DNA of 64,000 nucleotides from VRUE01 sp963819755 (GCA_963819755.1 CAWFXB010000001.1:868001-932000), one strand, 5' to 3'. Positions 1-8,354 are shown, counted from the stretch's first letter. Numbers and translations are program-made. Notes: generated by a model from the letters alone, not told the origin.

Positions 1-2364
1 CTGAGAAGGAGTGGCGATGTCGGCGAGAACACAGACAAGGCGATAGAGAACACCAGGGGTGCGATCGCCGGGACACCGGACCTTGAGCTCAGGGCCCCGA
101 AACTGATGAACCTCGCTGTTCTTTTTTCGCTGCGAAAGAACGGCGATCCCGCCGAGAACTTCGAGCAGGGGGTGGCAATTCTTCGCGAAGTGCTTGAGCA
201 GCTGAAAGGTAGCGATCTGCGAGACTTGCGCGCGACGGTCCAAATGAACCTTGCCCGCACTCTGCAGGTTCGCGAGCGCGGAGATCACCTCGAGAACCTT
301 CGTGAGGCCCGCGACCTTTGCATTCAGTCGCTCCAATGGCGATCGCTCGGGCTCGATCCTTCCGACTGGGCACATAGCAAGATCAACCTCGGTGGCATTT
401 ACAACGACCTCGTCCGGGCGGGGGAGGCCGATATCGCCAGGGCGGAAGGCGAGCTTCAGGATGTGATCGACGCTGGAGATCGCGTGAACGAGTCGTGGCT
501 GATCGGCTTCGCCCACGCATCCCTCGGGGCCGTGCACCGCGAGCCGGCGGCACGCCTGGCCGAGGCAGAAGATCGAGAAGTGATCGGGCCGGGCACGCCT
601 CCGCCTCCCTCGGAAGCAGAGGCGATCACCGCCTACCGCCGAGCGCTCGAGTTCCTGGGCCCACGCTCGTCACCGCGCGAGTGTCTGCACGCCGCCGGGC
701 GCCTCGGACACATACTTGCCATGCGAGAAGAGTGGTCGGAATCCGCTGCGGCTTTCTCTACCGCCGTGAGCGCCGCCGAGTTCGGCTTCCACGCACGGCT
801 TGAGACCGCCGATCGCGCCAGTGAGATCCAGCGGGTCGGAAATCTCGCTCGCTGGGCTGCCTTTGCCTTGGCACGAAGTGGCGACATTGAGGGTGCGGTC
901 CTGGTGCTTGAGAATGGCCGCACGCGAGAGTTGCGTCGTCGCCTCGGTGCTGGTGTCGAGGAGGGACAACTCGAGCAATTGCCCGCTGAAGCGCTGGCTG
1001 ACTACAGGGAGGCGCTTGAGCAACTTTCGGGCGCCAGTCTCGGTCCTGACTCAGACGGCGCCGGGCGTCGGCTTCAGGAGGTTCTGCGCGCGATCCGGAT
1101 GCTGCCCGGCTTTGAGAACTTCGCGACCGGGGCTTCCCTCGCTGACATTGCCGCCGCCGTCGAGCCCGACTGGCCTCTGATCTACCTCGATCCGACGCCA
1201 TATGGGACTCTGATTCTCAGCGTCATCGACCGCGGCGGGAAGCTGATCTTCGAGGCTGATTTCCTAGATACACCCAGCAGTCACGACGTCCTCATGGCGC
1301 TCATGCTCGGCGATTTCCAGGAGCAATCACAACCAACCTCCTTTCTAGCTGCCGCCAGTAGCCGGCCGCGAGACGAGGAGCACTTCCATCGAGCGCTGGA
1401 GTACCTGACCTTGACCCTGGGCGAGTGGCTCGGAAGACCTCTCGCTTCCCGCCTCAAGGATCTCGTGGTACCGGGAGCGACGCTGGTTCCCTGCGGCCCG
1501 ATCTCGCTGGCGCCACTGCACGCGCTCCGTTGGCAAACAGGCGAGGTCAGTGTTTGCCTCCTCGATCTCTTTGACCTCAGGGATGCATCCTCGGCGACTT
1601 TGCATGCTGCGTGCATAGATCGAGTTCGAGAGCGAGAGGGTACAGAGCCGACGCTGGTTGCGATCGGTAACCCGGATCTGGGTGACCCGGAAGGCGATCT
1701 GCCGGCAGCCGAGGCGGAGGTGAAAGAGATAGTCCGGCATTTCGCCCCAAAGCAGGCCCGATGCGCAACCCGGGACGCCGCCACCGCTAAGTTCCTCGCC
1801 GCAGCCGCACCCGCCGCGACGCACGTGCATCTCGCCTGTCATGGAGAGAGCAGCATCTTCCCGGAGGAGGAGGCGAAGGTTTTTCTTGCTGATGCTGAGC
1901 TCTCCGCGCCGGAGCTGGTGACCCTGGGCCTAGGGGCGAGGCTAACCGTGATCTCGGCCTGTGAGACAGCCGTCTTCGGCATTGCCCACCTTCCGGATGA
2001 GGCGTTCTCGCTCGGCACGGCGTTTCTCGCCGCGGGAAGCGCCGGAGCGATTGCCACGCTTTGGTCGATCGATGACGTGGCGACCGCATTGTTGATGACC
2101 CGCTTCTATGAGGAGATGTTCGAACGGGGGCTGGCACCCGCTGGCGCGCTGAGGCGCGCCCAGCTCTGGCTCCGAGATCTCGAGCACGACGATGAGGCGG
2201 CTTTCCTCGCAGTGCATCCGGCGCTTGAGGCGGAGTACCGTCGGCGATGCGAGCAAGGACGTCGGCCCGGTCGCCGTGGTGGCCTAGAAAATAGTCCGGC
2301 AGCAAGCTCCAGGCCCTACTCGGCTCCGGAGTTTTGGGCTCCATTCGTTGCGTTCGGTGCCTAG
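1..2364 (+). CDS. TPR-repeat CHAT-domain protein (5' end outside window)
   Basis: The frame is open from base 1, so the gene starts upstream. An internal ATG at 106 is not the true start: the residues before it (LRRSGDVGENTDKAIENT) repeat the pattern of those after it (SLRKNGDPAENFEQG), which shows tandem helical TPR-like units. The C-terminal third is a CHAT (caspase-like) domain. Counting from position 106, the catalytic dyad is His579 in HLACHG and Cys619 in ISACETA, followed by the conserved GTAFLAAGSAGAIATLWSID segment. The dyad is intact, so a cysteine peptidase is plausible. TPR-CHAT proteins are known as effectors in several prokaryotic defence and cell-death systems, where the TPR part senses and the CHAT part cleaves. 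The partner and substrate are not visible here. A copy of the recurrent motif lies 6 bases after the stop codon. Confidence 0.9.
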   Translation: MRRSGDVGENTDKAIENTRGAIAGTPDLELRAPKLMNLAVLFSLRKNGDPAENFEQGVAILREVLEQLKGSDLRDLRATVQMNLARTLQVRERGDHLENLREARDLCIQSLQWRSLGLDPSDWAHSKINLGGIYNDLVRAGEADIARAEGELQDVIDAGDRVNESWLIGFAHASLGAVHREPAARLAEAEDREVIGPGTPPPPSEAEAITAYRRALEFLGPRSSPRECLHAAGRLGHILAMREEWSESAAAFSTAVSAAEFGFHARLETADRASEIQRVGNLARWAAFALARSGDIEGAVLVLENGRTRELRRRLGAGVEEGQLEQLPAEALADYREALEQLSGASLGPDSDGAGRRLQEVLRAIRMLPGFENFATGASLADIAAAVEPDWPLIYLDPTPYGTLILSVIDRGGKLIFEADFLDTPSSHDVLMALMLGDFQEQSQPTSFLAAASSRPRDEEHFHRALEYLTLTLGEWLGRPLASRLKDLVVPGATLVPCGPISLAPLHALRWQTGEVSVCLLDLFDLRDASSATLHAACIDRVREREGTEPTLVAIGNPDLGDPEGDLPAAEAEVKEIVRHFAPKQARCATRDAATAKFLAAAAPAATHVHLACHGESSIFPEEEAKVFLADAELSAPELVTLGLGARLTVISACETAVFGIAHLPDEAFSLGTAFLAAGSAGAIATLWSIDDVATALLMTRFYEEMFERGLAPAGALRRAQLWLRDLEHDDEAAFLAVHPALEAEYRRRCEQGRRPGRRGGLENSPAASSRPYSAPEFWAPFVAFGA

Positions 2365-2368
2365 TGGA

Positions 2369-2381
2369 TTTCGCGCGAAGC
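2369..2381 (+). repeat. intergenic motif copy A (TTTCGCGCGAAGC)
   Basis: Exact copy of the recurrent 11-mer TCGCGCGAAGC at 2371-2381. Its core TTCGCGCGAA is a 10-bp palindrome. It sits just past the stop codon of the CHAT gene. Function unknown. Confidence 0.7.
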
Positions 2382-2490
2382 AACAGCGTGTGTAGGTGCC
2401 AGCCACGTTGGTCGGGAGATGAGACATAGACGGCGGGCGTAGGTCCACTCTCTGAGCATCGTTCTCCGGATCTTCGGGGGCCCCTCTTGC

Positions 2491-3258
2491 TCAACTGCCG
2501 GGTCTATCGCGGCCCTTGTCACGGCGAGCTCTAATCCACTCACGGCACCGTGCGGCCCCCTTGCGAATACCGGTGGAAACCCGGGGCGCCACCTCTTCGT
2601 TGAAGGTCGCTCGGCCTTCACTGGCAACTCGACGAACGACGGGCTTCACGTCCACATACCGCTCGGCGGCGCTGTCTCTCGTCCGTTCCGCCGCCGCCCG
2701 TGAGCGCTCGGCGGTCTCAACAAGCTTCGGCTTGGCCCTCTCTAAACCCTCGGCGCCCAGTCTGTGGGCGCCCTCGAGCTGCTTGCGGCCCGCCTCTCCC
2801 ACGCTCACGACCGCGGTCCCGACGCGAGATGGCCCTTTGCCTTCTCGCCAGCGCATCAGCAACCAGATTCCAGCGGCTGCTCCGGAGACGGCGCTTACGC
2901 TCGCGAACAGCGCTGCCAGCAAAAACGTGCCGACGATCAGAAATGACGCGGCGTCGCCCGAGGAGCCGGCACCTGAGCTGACGCTGCCGGAGTCGAGCAG
3001 CATGCCGACTATGGGACCGCCGAGGTCCAACGCAACACTCGCCGGGTCCAACAAGTGCATCAGCACGATGTCGGCCGCTGCGGTCAGCGCGCTCACAGCA
3101 AAGACCACCCCGCTGACGATGAGCAAGCGCCGAGGACCTTTGAACCCTGGGTGGAGCGTGAGGCCATCGCTGCCCCTGGCGATCCCCCTCCCGCACTCGC
3201 CGCAGTATGCGTTGGTGTTTGGATTGCCTGCGCCGCAATCCACACATATGACGGCCAT
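2491..3258 (-). CDS. zinc-ribbon membrane protein, unknown function
   Basis: 255 residues. The N-terminus has a double CxxC zinc ribbon (CVDCG, then CGECG about ten residues on), as in many bacterial zinc-ribbon membrane proteins. Two hydrophobic segments follow, at roughly residues 44-65 and 105-130, separated by a Gly/Ser-rich loop. The C-terminal ~110 residues are charged and helical (EAGRKQLEGAHRLGAEGLER, then many Arg/Glu), probably cytoplasmic. The gene is convergent with the CHAT gene, with 126 bases between their stops. No enzymatic motif is visible, so a function is not assigned. Inner-membrane location is inferred from the hydrophobic segments. Confidence 0.75.
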   Translation of the reverse strand: MAVICVDCGAGNPNTNAYCGECGRGIARGSDGLTLHPGFKGPRRLLIVSGVVFAVSALTAAADIVLMHLLDPASVALDLGGPIVGMLLDSGSVSSGAGSSGDAASFLIVGTFLLAALFASVSAVSGAAAGIWLLMRWREGKGPSRVGTAVVSVGEAGRKQLEGAHRLGAEGLERAKPKLVETAERSRAAAERTRDSAAERYVDVKPVVRRVASEGRATFNEEVAPRVSTGIRKGAARCREWIRARRDKGRDRPGS

Positions 3259-3679
3259 GGAATTCAGCGGAACAGCGCTCCTGCGACTCTGGGTGGGTCG
3301 CTACGTCTGAACCTGGCCTCAGCCGCTGCGGTGTCTCCTGTCTCACACACGCTTCTCGGTGGTTTTCTTGAGGCACTGCTCATTTCTAGGGGCCCGTCAT
3401 CGTCGAATCCATCGGTCGAGCATTTAACCGGAAGGCTCGGCGATTGCAACGCCATGTTAAAGTAATTCACTGTCAGGAGGAGAGAACACCGGGTCCGCTG
3501 GGGACGCGTATGACGTTCGGACTGCCGGATGTCGCGCAGAGCAGAAGCGGAATAGACCTAGCCGTTCGTCAGGCGGACCCGCCAGCAATGGTGCCGTGAG
3601 CCGCAATCTGCGTTCAACCAGCCCGTGGCCAATGGAGTCTGCCGATTGATCGGCAGAGCCGCTGGCAACCTGCTTGACA

Positions 3680-3715
3680 ATTTCAGCTCGCGCGTGGATT
3701 TCAGCTCGCGCGTGG
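3680..3715. repeat. 18-bp perfect tandem duplication
   Basis: ATTTCAGCTCGCGCGTGG occurs twice back to back (3680-3697 and 3698-3715). It lies ~100 bases upstream of the gene at 3815. It could be a doubled operator or simple replication slippage. Confidence 0.9.
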
Positions 3716-3783
3716 GAGGGTGCCCGCCGGTGGTTGTCGGCTGGGCCTCGGGGAGGCGTGGCCAATGAATAGGCGAAGTCGCT

Positions 3784-3796
3784 TCGCGCGTAAAGC
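3784..3796 (+). repeat. intergenic motif copy B (imperfect)
   Basis: TCGCGCG followed by TAAAGC: the first seven bases match the recurrent motif exactly, then two extra bases interrupt it. It lies 19 bases upstream of the next start codon. Confidence 0.4.
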
Positions 3797-3814
3797 GGCA
3801 AAGGTAGAGGACAA

Positions 3815-4264
3815 ATGAATGACATGAGAATGTTTTCGCTGTTCGATGATTCGAACTTCGATGCCTACGACAAGCAGCGATACCCAGAGGTCCTTACGGC
3901 TGGGCTTTCCCGCAACGGACTCGACCTAGAAGATGTGCTGGCCGTCACCCACGATATTCAGGGGCTATGGGCGATCTGCAAACAGGGCATCTTCCGGTCT
4001 GATTTGGTTGGCTGGGTCAGGAAGCGGATAGAGACCTACGATCTCATTCCGTATGCAGACATCGTGGAGGCACGCGTGGAGCAGATATTCAGGCCGGAAG
4101 GCGCAAAGATTGTTCTCTACGACAACAGCGAGAAGAAGTTTGCTCAGATCGAGTTCACGCCGAGTGGAGGTCGCTTCAGCACCACGTCGGAGGACGAACT
4201 GGCACAGTGCCAGCGCATTCTCCAGATCATGGAGGGTCCTTGGCGGACAGCTGGCGCTGACTAG
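3815..4264 (+). CDS. hypothetical protein, PH-like domain possible
   Basis: 149 residues, soluble, with no signal peptide. A middle and C-terminal alternation of beta-like segments (IPYADIVEARVEQI, AKIVLYDNSEKKFAQIEF) resembles bacterial PH-like domains that follow a short helical N-terminus. I cannot name the family with confidence. Base composition is less GC-rich than the core genes, which fits acquired DNA. There are two candidate ATG codons near the start (residues 1 and 4), and the first is used. It is the only gene between motif copies B and C. Confidence 0.65.
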   Translation: MNDMRMFSLFDDSNFDAYDKQRYPEVLTAGLSRNGLDLEDVLAVTHDIQGLWAICKQGIFRSDLVGWVRKRIETYDLIPYADIVEARVEQIFRPEGAKIVLYDNSEKKFAQIEFTPSGGRFSTTSEDELAQCQRILQIMEGPWRTAGAD

Positions 4265-4630
4265 ACTTCGACCCTACGCTCTATTTCCTAGCGGCGGCGA
4301 GTGCCTCCTCGGGATCGAGGAACCCCGGAGGACATCGAGGTCTCTACGTACCGCTGCTTGATAACCCCGGCGAGCCAGTCGACGTTAGCCCCGTCATGCC
4401 CCCATGTCGAATCATGGTGGATCCTTGGGAAGCCTCGGGGCGACTGCTTTCGCGTGGGGCGAGCTACCGCAGGGTGCCTGACGGGCACATTCGGGCACGC
4501 GCTCTTGCATGTCGCGCGTTGCGAGGGGCGCCGCAAAGTCGGCGCAGCACTCTCGCTCCTCGCGCGAAGCAGAAGCTAGTTCTCAGCCGGACTATGAAAA
4601 GCTCGGGTCCTCTCGACGACACCGAGCCAC
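4265..4630. other. non-coding stretch with a possible gene remnant
   Basis: No intact gene is seen. On the - strand, codons near 4340-4410 read DWLAGVIKQRYVETSMS. A change of frame at the GGGG run near 4326-4329 leads to PGFLDPEEALAAARK and a stop near 4285, which looks like a real protein C-terminus. This suggests a decayed gene fragment. Motif copy C lies at its right end. Confidence 0.3.
4560..4570 (+). repeat. intergenic motif copy C
   Basis: Exact TCGCGCGAAGC, 60 bases upstream of the next start codon. Confidence 0.7.
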
Positions 4631-5008
4631 GTGGCTACCTCCGACGACATGCGGACGTTCCAAGCGCTGTCCTACGGCGAGAAGTGGCGTGTCACCAGGC
4701 TGGTTGCAAAGGGGGAAGCTCCACATGACCCGCGGATGGCAGCCGCTGCCGTCGAGTTGGCCGAGCGCTATCAACGCAGGGGGCGCGGTGATGCGACGCT
4801 GTATCGATGGCTAGCGATCGCGCTCATCCTCGTCGGCGTGGCCCTTGCAATCCTCGCGGCGGCCGACGGAGACGCTCTGGTGACGAGCGCAATGGCGCTC
4901 ATCGCGCTGACCAACGTCGCTCATCTGGCCTTCAACCCGGTGCTTCGGCCAAAGAACGTGGCCCGATCCCTGGAAGCGTCGAGACGGGTTTCGGTCGCGG
5001 GAGGCTGA
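4631..5008 (+). CDS. small two-pass membrane protein, unknown
   Basis: 125 residues. A charged N-terminal half (SYGEKWRVTRLVAKGEAP) precedes two hydrophobic helices at about residues 59-79 and 84-104. The C-terminus is short and basic. No family recognised. Motif copies C and D bracket the gene closely: one begins 71 bases before the start, the other 13 bases after the stop. This makes a ~460-bp unit holding a single gene. Confidence 0.6.
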   Translation: MATSDDMRTFQALSYGEKWRVTRLVAKGEAPHDPRMAAAAVELAERYQRRGRGDATLYRWLAIALILVGVALAILAAADGDALVTSAMALIALTNVAHLAFNPVLRPKNVARSLEASRRVSVAGG

Positions 5009-5020
5009 CACAGGTTCCCT

Positions 5021-5033
5021 TTTCGCGCGAAGC
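5021..5033 (+). repeat. intergenic motif copy D (TTTCGCGCGAAGC)
   Basis: Exact copy followed by AGCAGCC. It starts 12 bases after the preceding + strand stop codon and lies 28 bases before the stop of the next - strand gene. Confidence 0.7.
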
Positions 5034-5060
5034 AGCAGCCACGGTACTCAGGGCTTGCGG

Positions 5061-5312
5061 CTAGTCAGACGCCACGCCGATCGAGGTGATCTCGTACCAG
5101 CCGATCTCTACCTCGCCGGTGTCGGTTCCGATCGTGATGCTGTCGGCGCCGTGAGTTCTGAGGAAACCGGAGTGCTCACCAGTCGCCACGCCCGGTGACT
5201 GCGACTCGGTCGCCACCGTATAGATGAATCGCCGTCCCGCCTCAGCCGCTTCAATCCTCGAAAGCGCGTCAACGATCTGTCGTGCGACGTCTGGGTCGAT
5301 TCGAAGGCCCAC
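5061..5312 (-). CDS. small hypothetical protein
   Basis: 83 residues with a GTG start at 5312; no in-frame ATG exists upstream. The N-terminus is helical (DPDVARQIVDALSRIEAA). The rest is beta-rich with acidic and Gly turns (ADSITIGTDTGEVEIGWYEI), so a small mixed-fold domain is likely. No catalytic motif or membrane segment is seen. It is divergent from the AbiJ-like gene, so the ~190 bases between them should hold both promoters. The function is unknown. Confidence 0.55.
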   Translation of the reverse strand: MGLRIDPDVARQIVDALSRIEAAEAGRRFIYTVATESQSPGVATGEHSGFLRTHGADSITIGTDTGEVEIGWYEITSIGVASD

Positions 5313-5504
5313 TCGATGAGACGATACGCCGACTATTCGATTTTTGGGGGCTTGGAGTGGCGTCCCCTGGCCGTCTCAGCAAGATCGGGCTGCCATTCGT
5401 CGCGCCGACGAGGAGCGAGCGCGGCGCAGGAATGACTCGCGGCCCAGTCTCACGGCCGCCTAGCGAGCGCTGTGCTCGTCTTGGGCGTGTCGCACAATCA
5501 AGGC

Positions 5505-6437
5505 ATGGCCAGGAAGGTTCAGCCCAAGCAGACAATCTCGCGGGAGACACGTCGGGACATCATGGACTCCATTGCTGCCGACCAGGTGAACTGGTGGGGG
5601 CGGCTCGATGACCTGAAGTTCCTCGGGCGGATCTGGGACCTCACCGAGCTGCCGTCGACCGACTACCGCTATTCGAATGCCGCCGGGGACATTTTGCAGC
5701 ACACGATCAACAACCCGGACGACTGGGACCGGGACTGGATCTTCCACGATGATCGGCTCGACCTGGATGGGTGTTCAGACGAGATCTTCATCCGCTTCCT
5801 ATGCGAGATGATTCATCCCTTGGTCCGGCCGGACCGCGCGAAAGTCGAGCAGCTTCTCGTGTTGTTCAACGAGTGCCTAGAGGAAAACGACTGGGAGATC
5901 GTTGCGACCAAGCGTCGGCGCTCGGGGCCGGTCTTCGAGGGCCGTCGCCGCGAGATGTTGAAGCGGCCGACCGGGGCCATCGACCTCGGTGCGTATGAGC
6001 GGCTCGACGATCCTCAGGTCGTTCGCGAGCACCTCCGCCGCATCGACCGCGACTTGAAGAGCGACCCGTCCGGGGCCATCGGGTCATCGAAGGAGCTAGT
6101 CGAGTCTGTGCTCAAGCTGATCCTCGACGACTACGACGTCACCTATGCCAAGGGCGACGACCTCATGGATCTCTACAAAAAGGTCCAGAAGGCGCTGAAG
6201 CTGAACTCCGAGGCAGTCCCCGAGAACAAGAAGGGAAGCGAAGCTGCCGTCAAGACCCTCCGCGCGTTGGTCACGACGATCCAGTCGCTCGCCGAGCTGC
6301 GCAATCAGATCGGTTCAGGACACGGTCGTACGCGCCGCTCTCCAGCGCTCACACGGCACGGCCGCCTCGCCTTCAACACGTCCGTCGCGCTCGTCGAGTT
6401 CTTGCTCGACACCTGGCACGTTCGGCGCAACGACTAG
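5505..6437 (+). CDS. AbiJ-NTD / Abi C-terminal (HEPN) abortive-infection-like protein
   Basis: 310 residues from the ATG at 5505; an in-frame start at 5472 is also open. The N-terminal ~135 residues (SRETRRDIMDSI, WWGRLDDLKFLGRIWDL, IFIRFLCEMIHPLVRP) fit the AbiJ N-terminal domain class that precedes phage-exclusion effectors. The C-terminal half matches the abortive-infection C-terminal, HEPN-like domain. It carries RNQIGSGH with Arg266 and His273, an RX6H pair of the type used by HEPN ribonucleases. The role is inferred as growth arrest or RNA cleavage on phage infection. It is a single-gene unit between motif copies D and E, opposite a small hypothetical gene. A toxin-like role without an adjacent antitoxin would be consistent with known Abi genes. 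Confidence 0.8.
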   Translation: MARKVQPKQTISRETRRDIMDSIAADQVNWWGRLDDLKFLGRIWDLTELPSTDYRYSNAAGDILQHTINNPDDWDRDWIFHDDRLDLDGCSDEIFIRFLCEMIHPLVRPDRAKVEQLLVLFNECLEENDWEIVATKRRRSGPVFEGRRREMLKRPTGAIDLGAYERLDDPQVVREHLRRIDRDLKSDPSGAIGSSKELVESVLKLILDDYDVTYAKGDDLMDLYKKVQKALKLNSEAVPENKKGSEAAVKTLRALVTTIQSLAELRNQIGSGHGRTRRSPALTRHGRLAFNTSVALVEFLLDTWHVRRND

Positions 6438-6495
6438 CAAGCAGCCCTCGTACGCCCCACCGCCTTCATTCCTGGGGATCGGTCGTGCCGCTCCG

Positions 6496-6508
6496 TTTCG
6501 CGCGAAGC
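6496..6508 (+). repeat. intergenic motif copy E
   Basis: Exact TTTCGCGCGAAGC, 58 bases after the AbiJ-like stop. Here the flanks extend the symmetry (GCTCC to the left, GGAGC-like to the right), so it could fold as a short hairpin. Confidence 0.7.
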
Positions 6509-6575
6509 GGGAGCCGCTTAAGTCCATTGCGCCGTAAGCGGATCTCGTGCGGGCAAGGCCACTGCAGGCATCGTC

Positions 6576-6621
6576 CCGGTCCGGGGGGTCCTGCGCGACG
6601 GCGCAGGACCCCCCGGACCGG
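6576..6621 (-). terminator. perfect 21-bp stem, 4-nt loop hairpin
   Basis: Bases 6576-6596 are perfectly complementary to 6601-6621, with GACG as the loop. It lies 18 bases past the stop codon of the secreted barrel gene on the - strand. No T-run follows on either strand, so it would be a non-canonical GC-rich terminator or an RNA 3'-end stabiliser. Confidence 0.7.
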
Positions 6622-6639
6622 TTACTCGAGCGCCTGTCC

Positions 6640-7152
6640 TTAGCCGAGGAAGCTGATCGTCGTGGTCGAGCCGCCTTTGGCTTCCTTGGAGAGGATGGTG
6701 CCGCGGGCGCCGGCGTAGTTGCCGGTGCCGCCGGTGATCACGCCTTCGGTGCCGCCCTTGACGATCGCCGCGTTGGCAAAGAGCATGCTCTTGCCGAGGA
6801 AGAAGACGCCTTCGCAGATGAAGTGGGCATCGATGAAGGCGTTTTTGCTGGCGGCCTTGGCATTGGCCGTCGCCGTGCACCTGGCCCGCAGCTTGCCGAT
6901 CGTCTTGGTGCCCTGCTGCAGCGGGTTGGTAAGGACGAGGACGTCGCCGGGGCTGAAGGAGGTCGGGAAGCCATGTTTGATCGCCGCCTTGGGGGCGGCG
7001 TCGACGAAGTTGAAGGTCGAGCCCTTTTCCGGTTCGGTGAACTTGAGCGTGGATTCGGCCGCGGCGATCGGTGCGAGCAGGGCCCCGAGAGCACAGCAGG
7101 CCAGCAGTCCGCTGGCCAGGGCCGCGGTGCGGTGTTTGGTGATCCTCTTCAT
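6640..7152 (-). CDS. secreted allene-oxide-cyclase/dirigent-like barrel protein
   Basis: 170 residues from the ATG at 7152, which is preceded by a good GGAGG ribosome site; a longer reading to 7200 lacks one. Residues 1-33 form a clear signal peptide (basic KRITKHR, hydrophobic core, then IAAAES), so the product is exported. The mature part is beta-rich and ends with GVITGGTGNYAGARGTI, the hallmark of the allene-oxide-cyclase-like/dirigent barrel family common in actinobacteria. Two cysteines (in ARCTAT and HFICEG) may pair outside the cell. The enzymatic role of bacterial members is unknown, so none is claimed. It is a lone gene followed by a strong hairpin. Confidence 0.75.
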   Translation of the reverse strand: MKRITKHRTAALASGLLACCALGALLAPIAAAESTLKFTEPEKGSTFNFVDAAPKAAIKHGFPTSFSPGDVLVLTNPLQQGTKTIGKLRARCTATANAKAASKNAFIDAHFICEGVFFLGKSMLFANAAIVKGGTEGVITGGTGNYAGARGTILSKEAKGGSTTTISFLG

Positions 7153-7537
7153 CTGATTCCTCCATCGAGCTTCGGGTTTATCGATCGGACGAGAGGACAA
7201 GACGGGCGCACTCTTGCACGGTGAAGGGCGACTGCGCTGGCCGCCTGAGAATCAGCCTTCGGCGTGCAGGTGCGAATCGCTGTGGCCGAGGCCGTGGTGC
7301 AGCCAGCGGGGGCCAGCTCGAGGTGGAGGGAGCAGCCCAGCCCCCGACATTTGCTTGCCCTTACCGCTGCACCGCCGAGAGCTGCGCGGCCCTTCGATGC
7401 AGTAGCCGGTCGAGTAGACACCGGCAGGCATCGACGGATGTCACTGCACGCCACACGGAGCACGATGCGATCAGGGGCACGACGCCTCCTTCCACGTGAA
7501 GACAGCGCAGCCGAGCGATATCAGCTGGTCGAGTCGC
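7153..7537. other. intergenic region, no gene seen
   Basis: 385 bases upstream of the secreted barrel gene and downstream of the recombinase gene. Frames in it are low-complexity Arg/Ala/Pro shadows. It should contain the barrel gene promoter on the - strand, but I see no clear -35/-10 pair. Confidence 0.4.
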
Positions 7538-8239
7538 CTACCGACCCAGCGCAACGGCCGCCGGGATCACCGGGGAACGCCGGCCATGGACGACATCGAC
7601 GATCTCGCTGCTGTCGATCCCCTGCAAGTAGACAGAGGTGATCCCGAGGTCCGCGTGGCCAAGCTGGCGTTGGATCACATTCAGAGGGACGCCCTCCCAT
7701 GCCATCTCCACCGCGTGGGCGTGGCGGAGCTGATGTGGGGCGAAGCGACGACGCACCGCGGCCTGGTTGGCCAGGCGTCGAAACTGCGTCCGCGCCGCCG
7801 CTGCTGACCAGGGTCGCCCAGCCGTTGGTCCGTTGATAACGCAGAAGAGAGCGCCGACCGGGAGTCGCAGCCTGAACTTCAGCCAGGGATCGAGCTGGTG
7901 CCATCCCCAGTCGTCCATTCCAACCTCACGGCGCTTGCCTCCCTTGCCGTGGCGGATGAGCATCGCCCCGCGTCCCGGCTCAAGGTCTCCCTCGGAGAGC
8001 ATCAGGGCCTCGTTAATCCGAAGACCTGCGCGCCAAAGCACCACGACGAGGCCTCGGAGGCGCAGGCCCGTCGGGCGCTCTCCCGCCTGGCGCATCACAG
8101 CGACGATCTCCTCGACCCTTGGCGGATCGGCGGGATATCTGCGGCCCTTGTTTCGCGGCGCTCGACCAGCATGGTAGCCGGGTAGCGTCGCCGGAGAACG
8201 TGGACGGTCGGCGGCATCGAGCTGTGTGGCGGTGTTCAT
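7538..8239 (-). CDS. minimal tyrosine recombinase/integrase
   Basis: 233 residues from the ATG at 8239, which has an AAAGGAG ribosome site; a longer in-frame reading to 8296 does not. The catalytic domain of the phage-integrase/Xer superfamily is complete: Arg74 in AGLRINEAL, Lys99 or Lys102 in RHGKGGKRREVG, His169 and Arg172 in HQLRH, His195 in LGHADLG, and nucleophile Tyr204 in SVYLQGID. The N-terminal ~40 residues are too short for the usual SAM-like DNA-binding domain, so this is a 'catalytic domain only' recombinase of the kind often found in actinobacterial plasmids and islands. It stands alone inside a run of single genes separated by a repeated motif and could act on those sites, but that is inference. 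It faces away from the tRNA end of the region. Confidence 0.88.
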   Translation of the reverse strand: MNTATQLDAADRPRSPATLPGYHAGRAPRNKGRRYPADPPRVEEIVAVMRQAGERPTGLRLRGLVVVLWRAGLRINEALMLSEGDLEPGRGAMLIRHGKGGKRREVGMDDWGWHQLDPWLKFRLRLPVGALFCVINGPTAGRPWSAAAARTQFRRLANQAAVRRRFAPHQLRHAHAVEMAWEGVPLNVIQRQLGHADLGITSVYLQGIDSSEIVDVVHGRRSPVIPAAVALGR

Positions 8240-8354
8240 AGGTCTTCTCCTTTGACGAGCTGGACAAGGGATACAAGGGATAGACCGTAGGACCACAGAA
8301 TCAGGCAGGCTGGCCGATCAGGAGTTCAGATTGCCTGAGGACGACATTCGCCTG

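Larger units (their letters stand above)
3259..3814. other. gene-poor stretch between divergent genes
   Basis: About 550 bases separate two divergent genes, the zinc-ribbon gene (-) and the gene at 3815 (+), so promoters for both should lie here. Open frames in it have implausible, Pro/Arg-rich composition. It holds an 18-bp tandem duplication and an imperfect copy of the recurrent intergenic motif. Confidence 0.5.

Noticed and set aside
3457..3825. 122-residue open frame on the - strand
   Set aside because: Composition is Pro/Arg/Ser-rich and it overlaps the start region of the better + strand gene; no domain-like pattern.
7149..7463. 104-residue - strand frame upstream of the secreted barrel gene
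   Set aside because: Low-complexity Ala/Arg/Cys sequence, and it overlaps the barrel gene's ribosome site.
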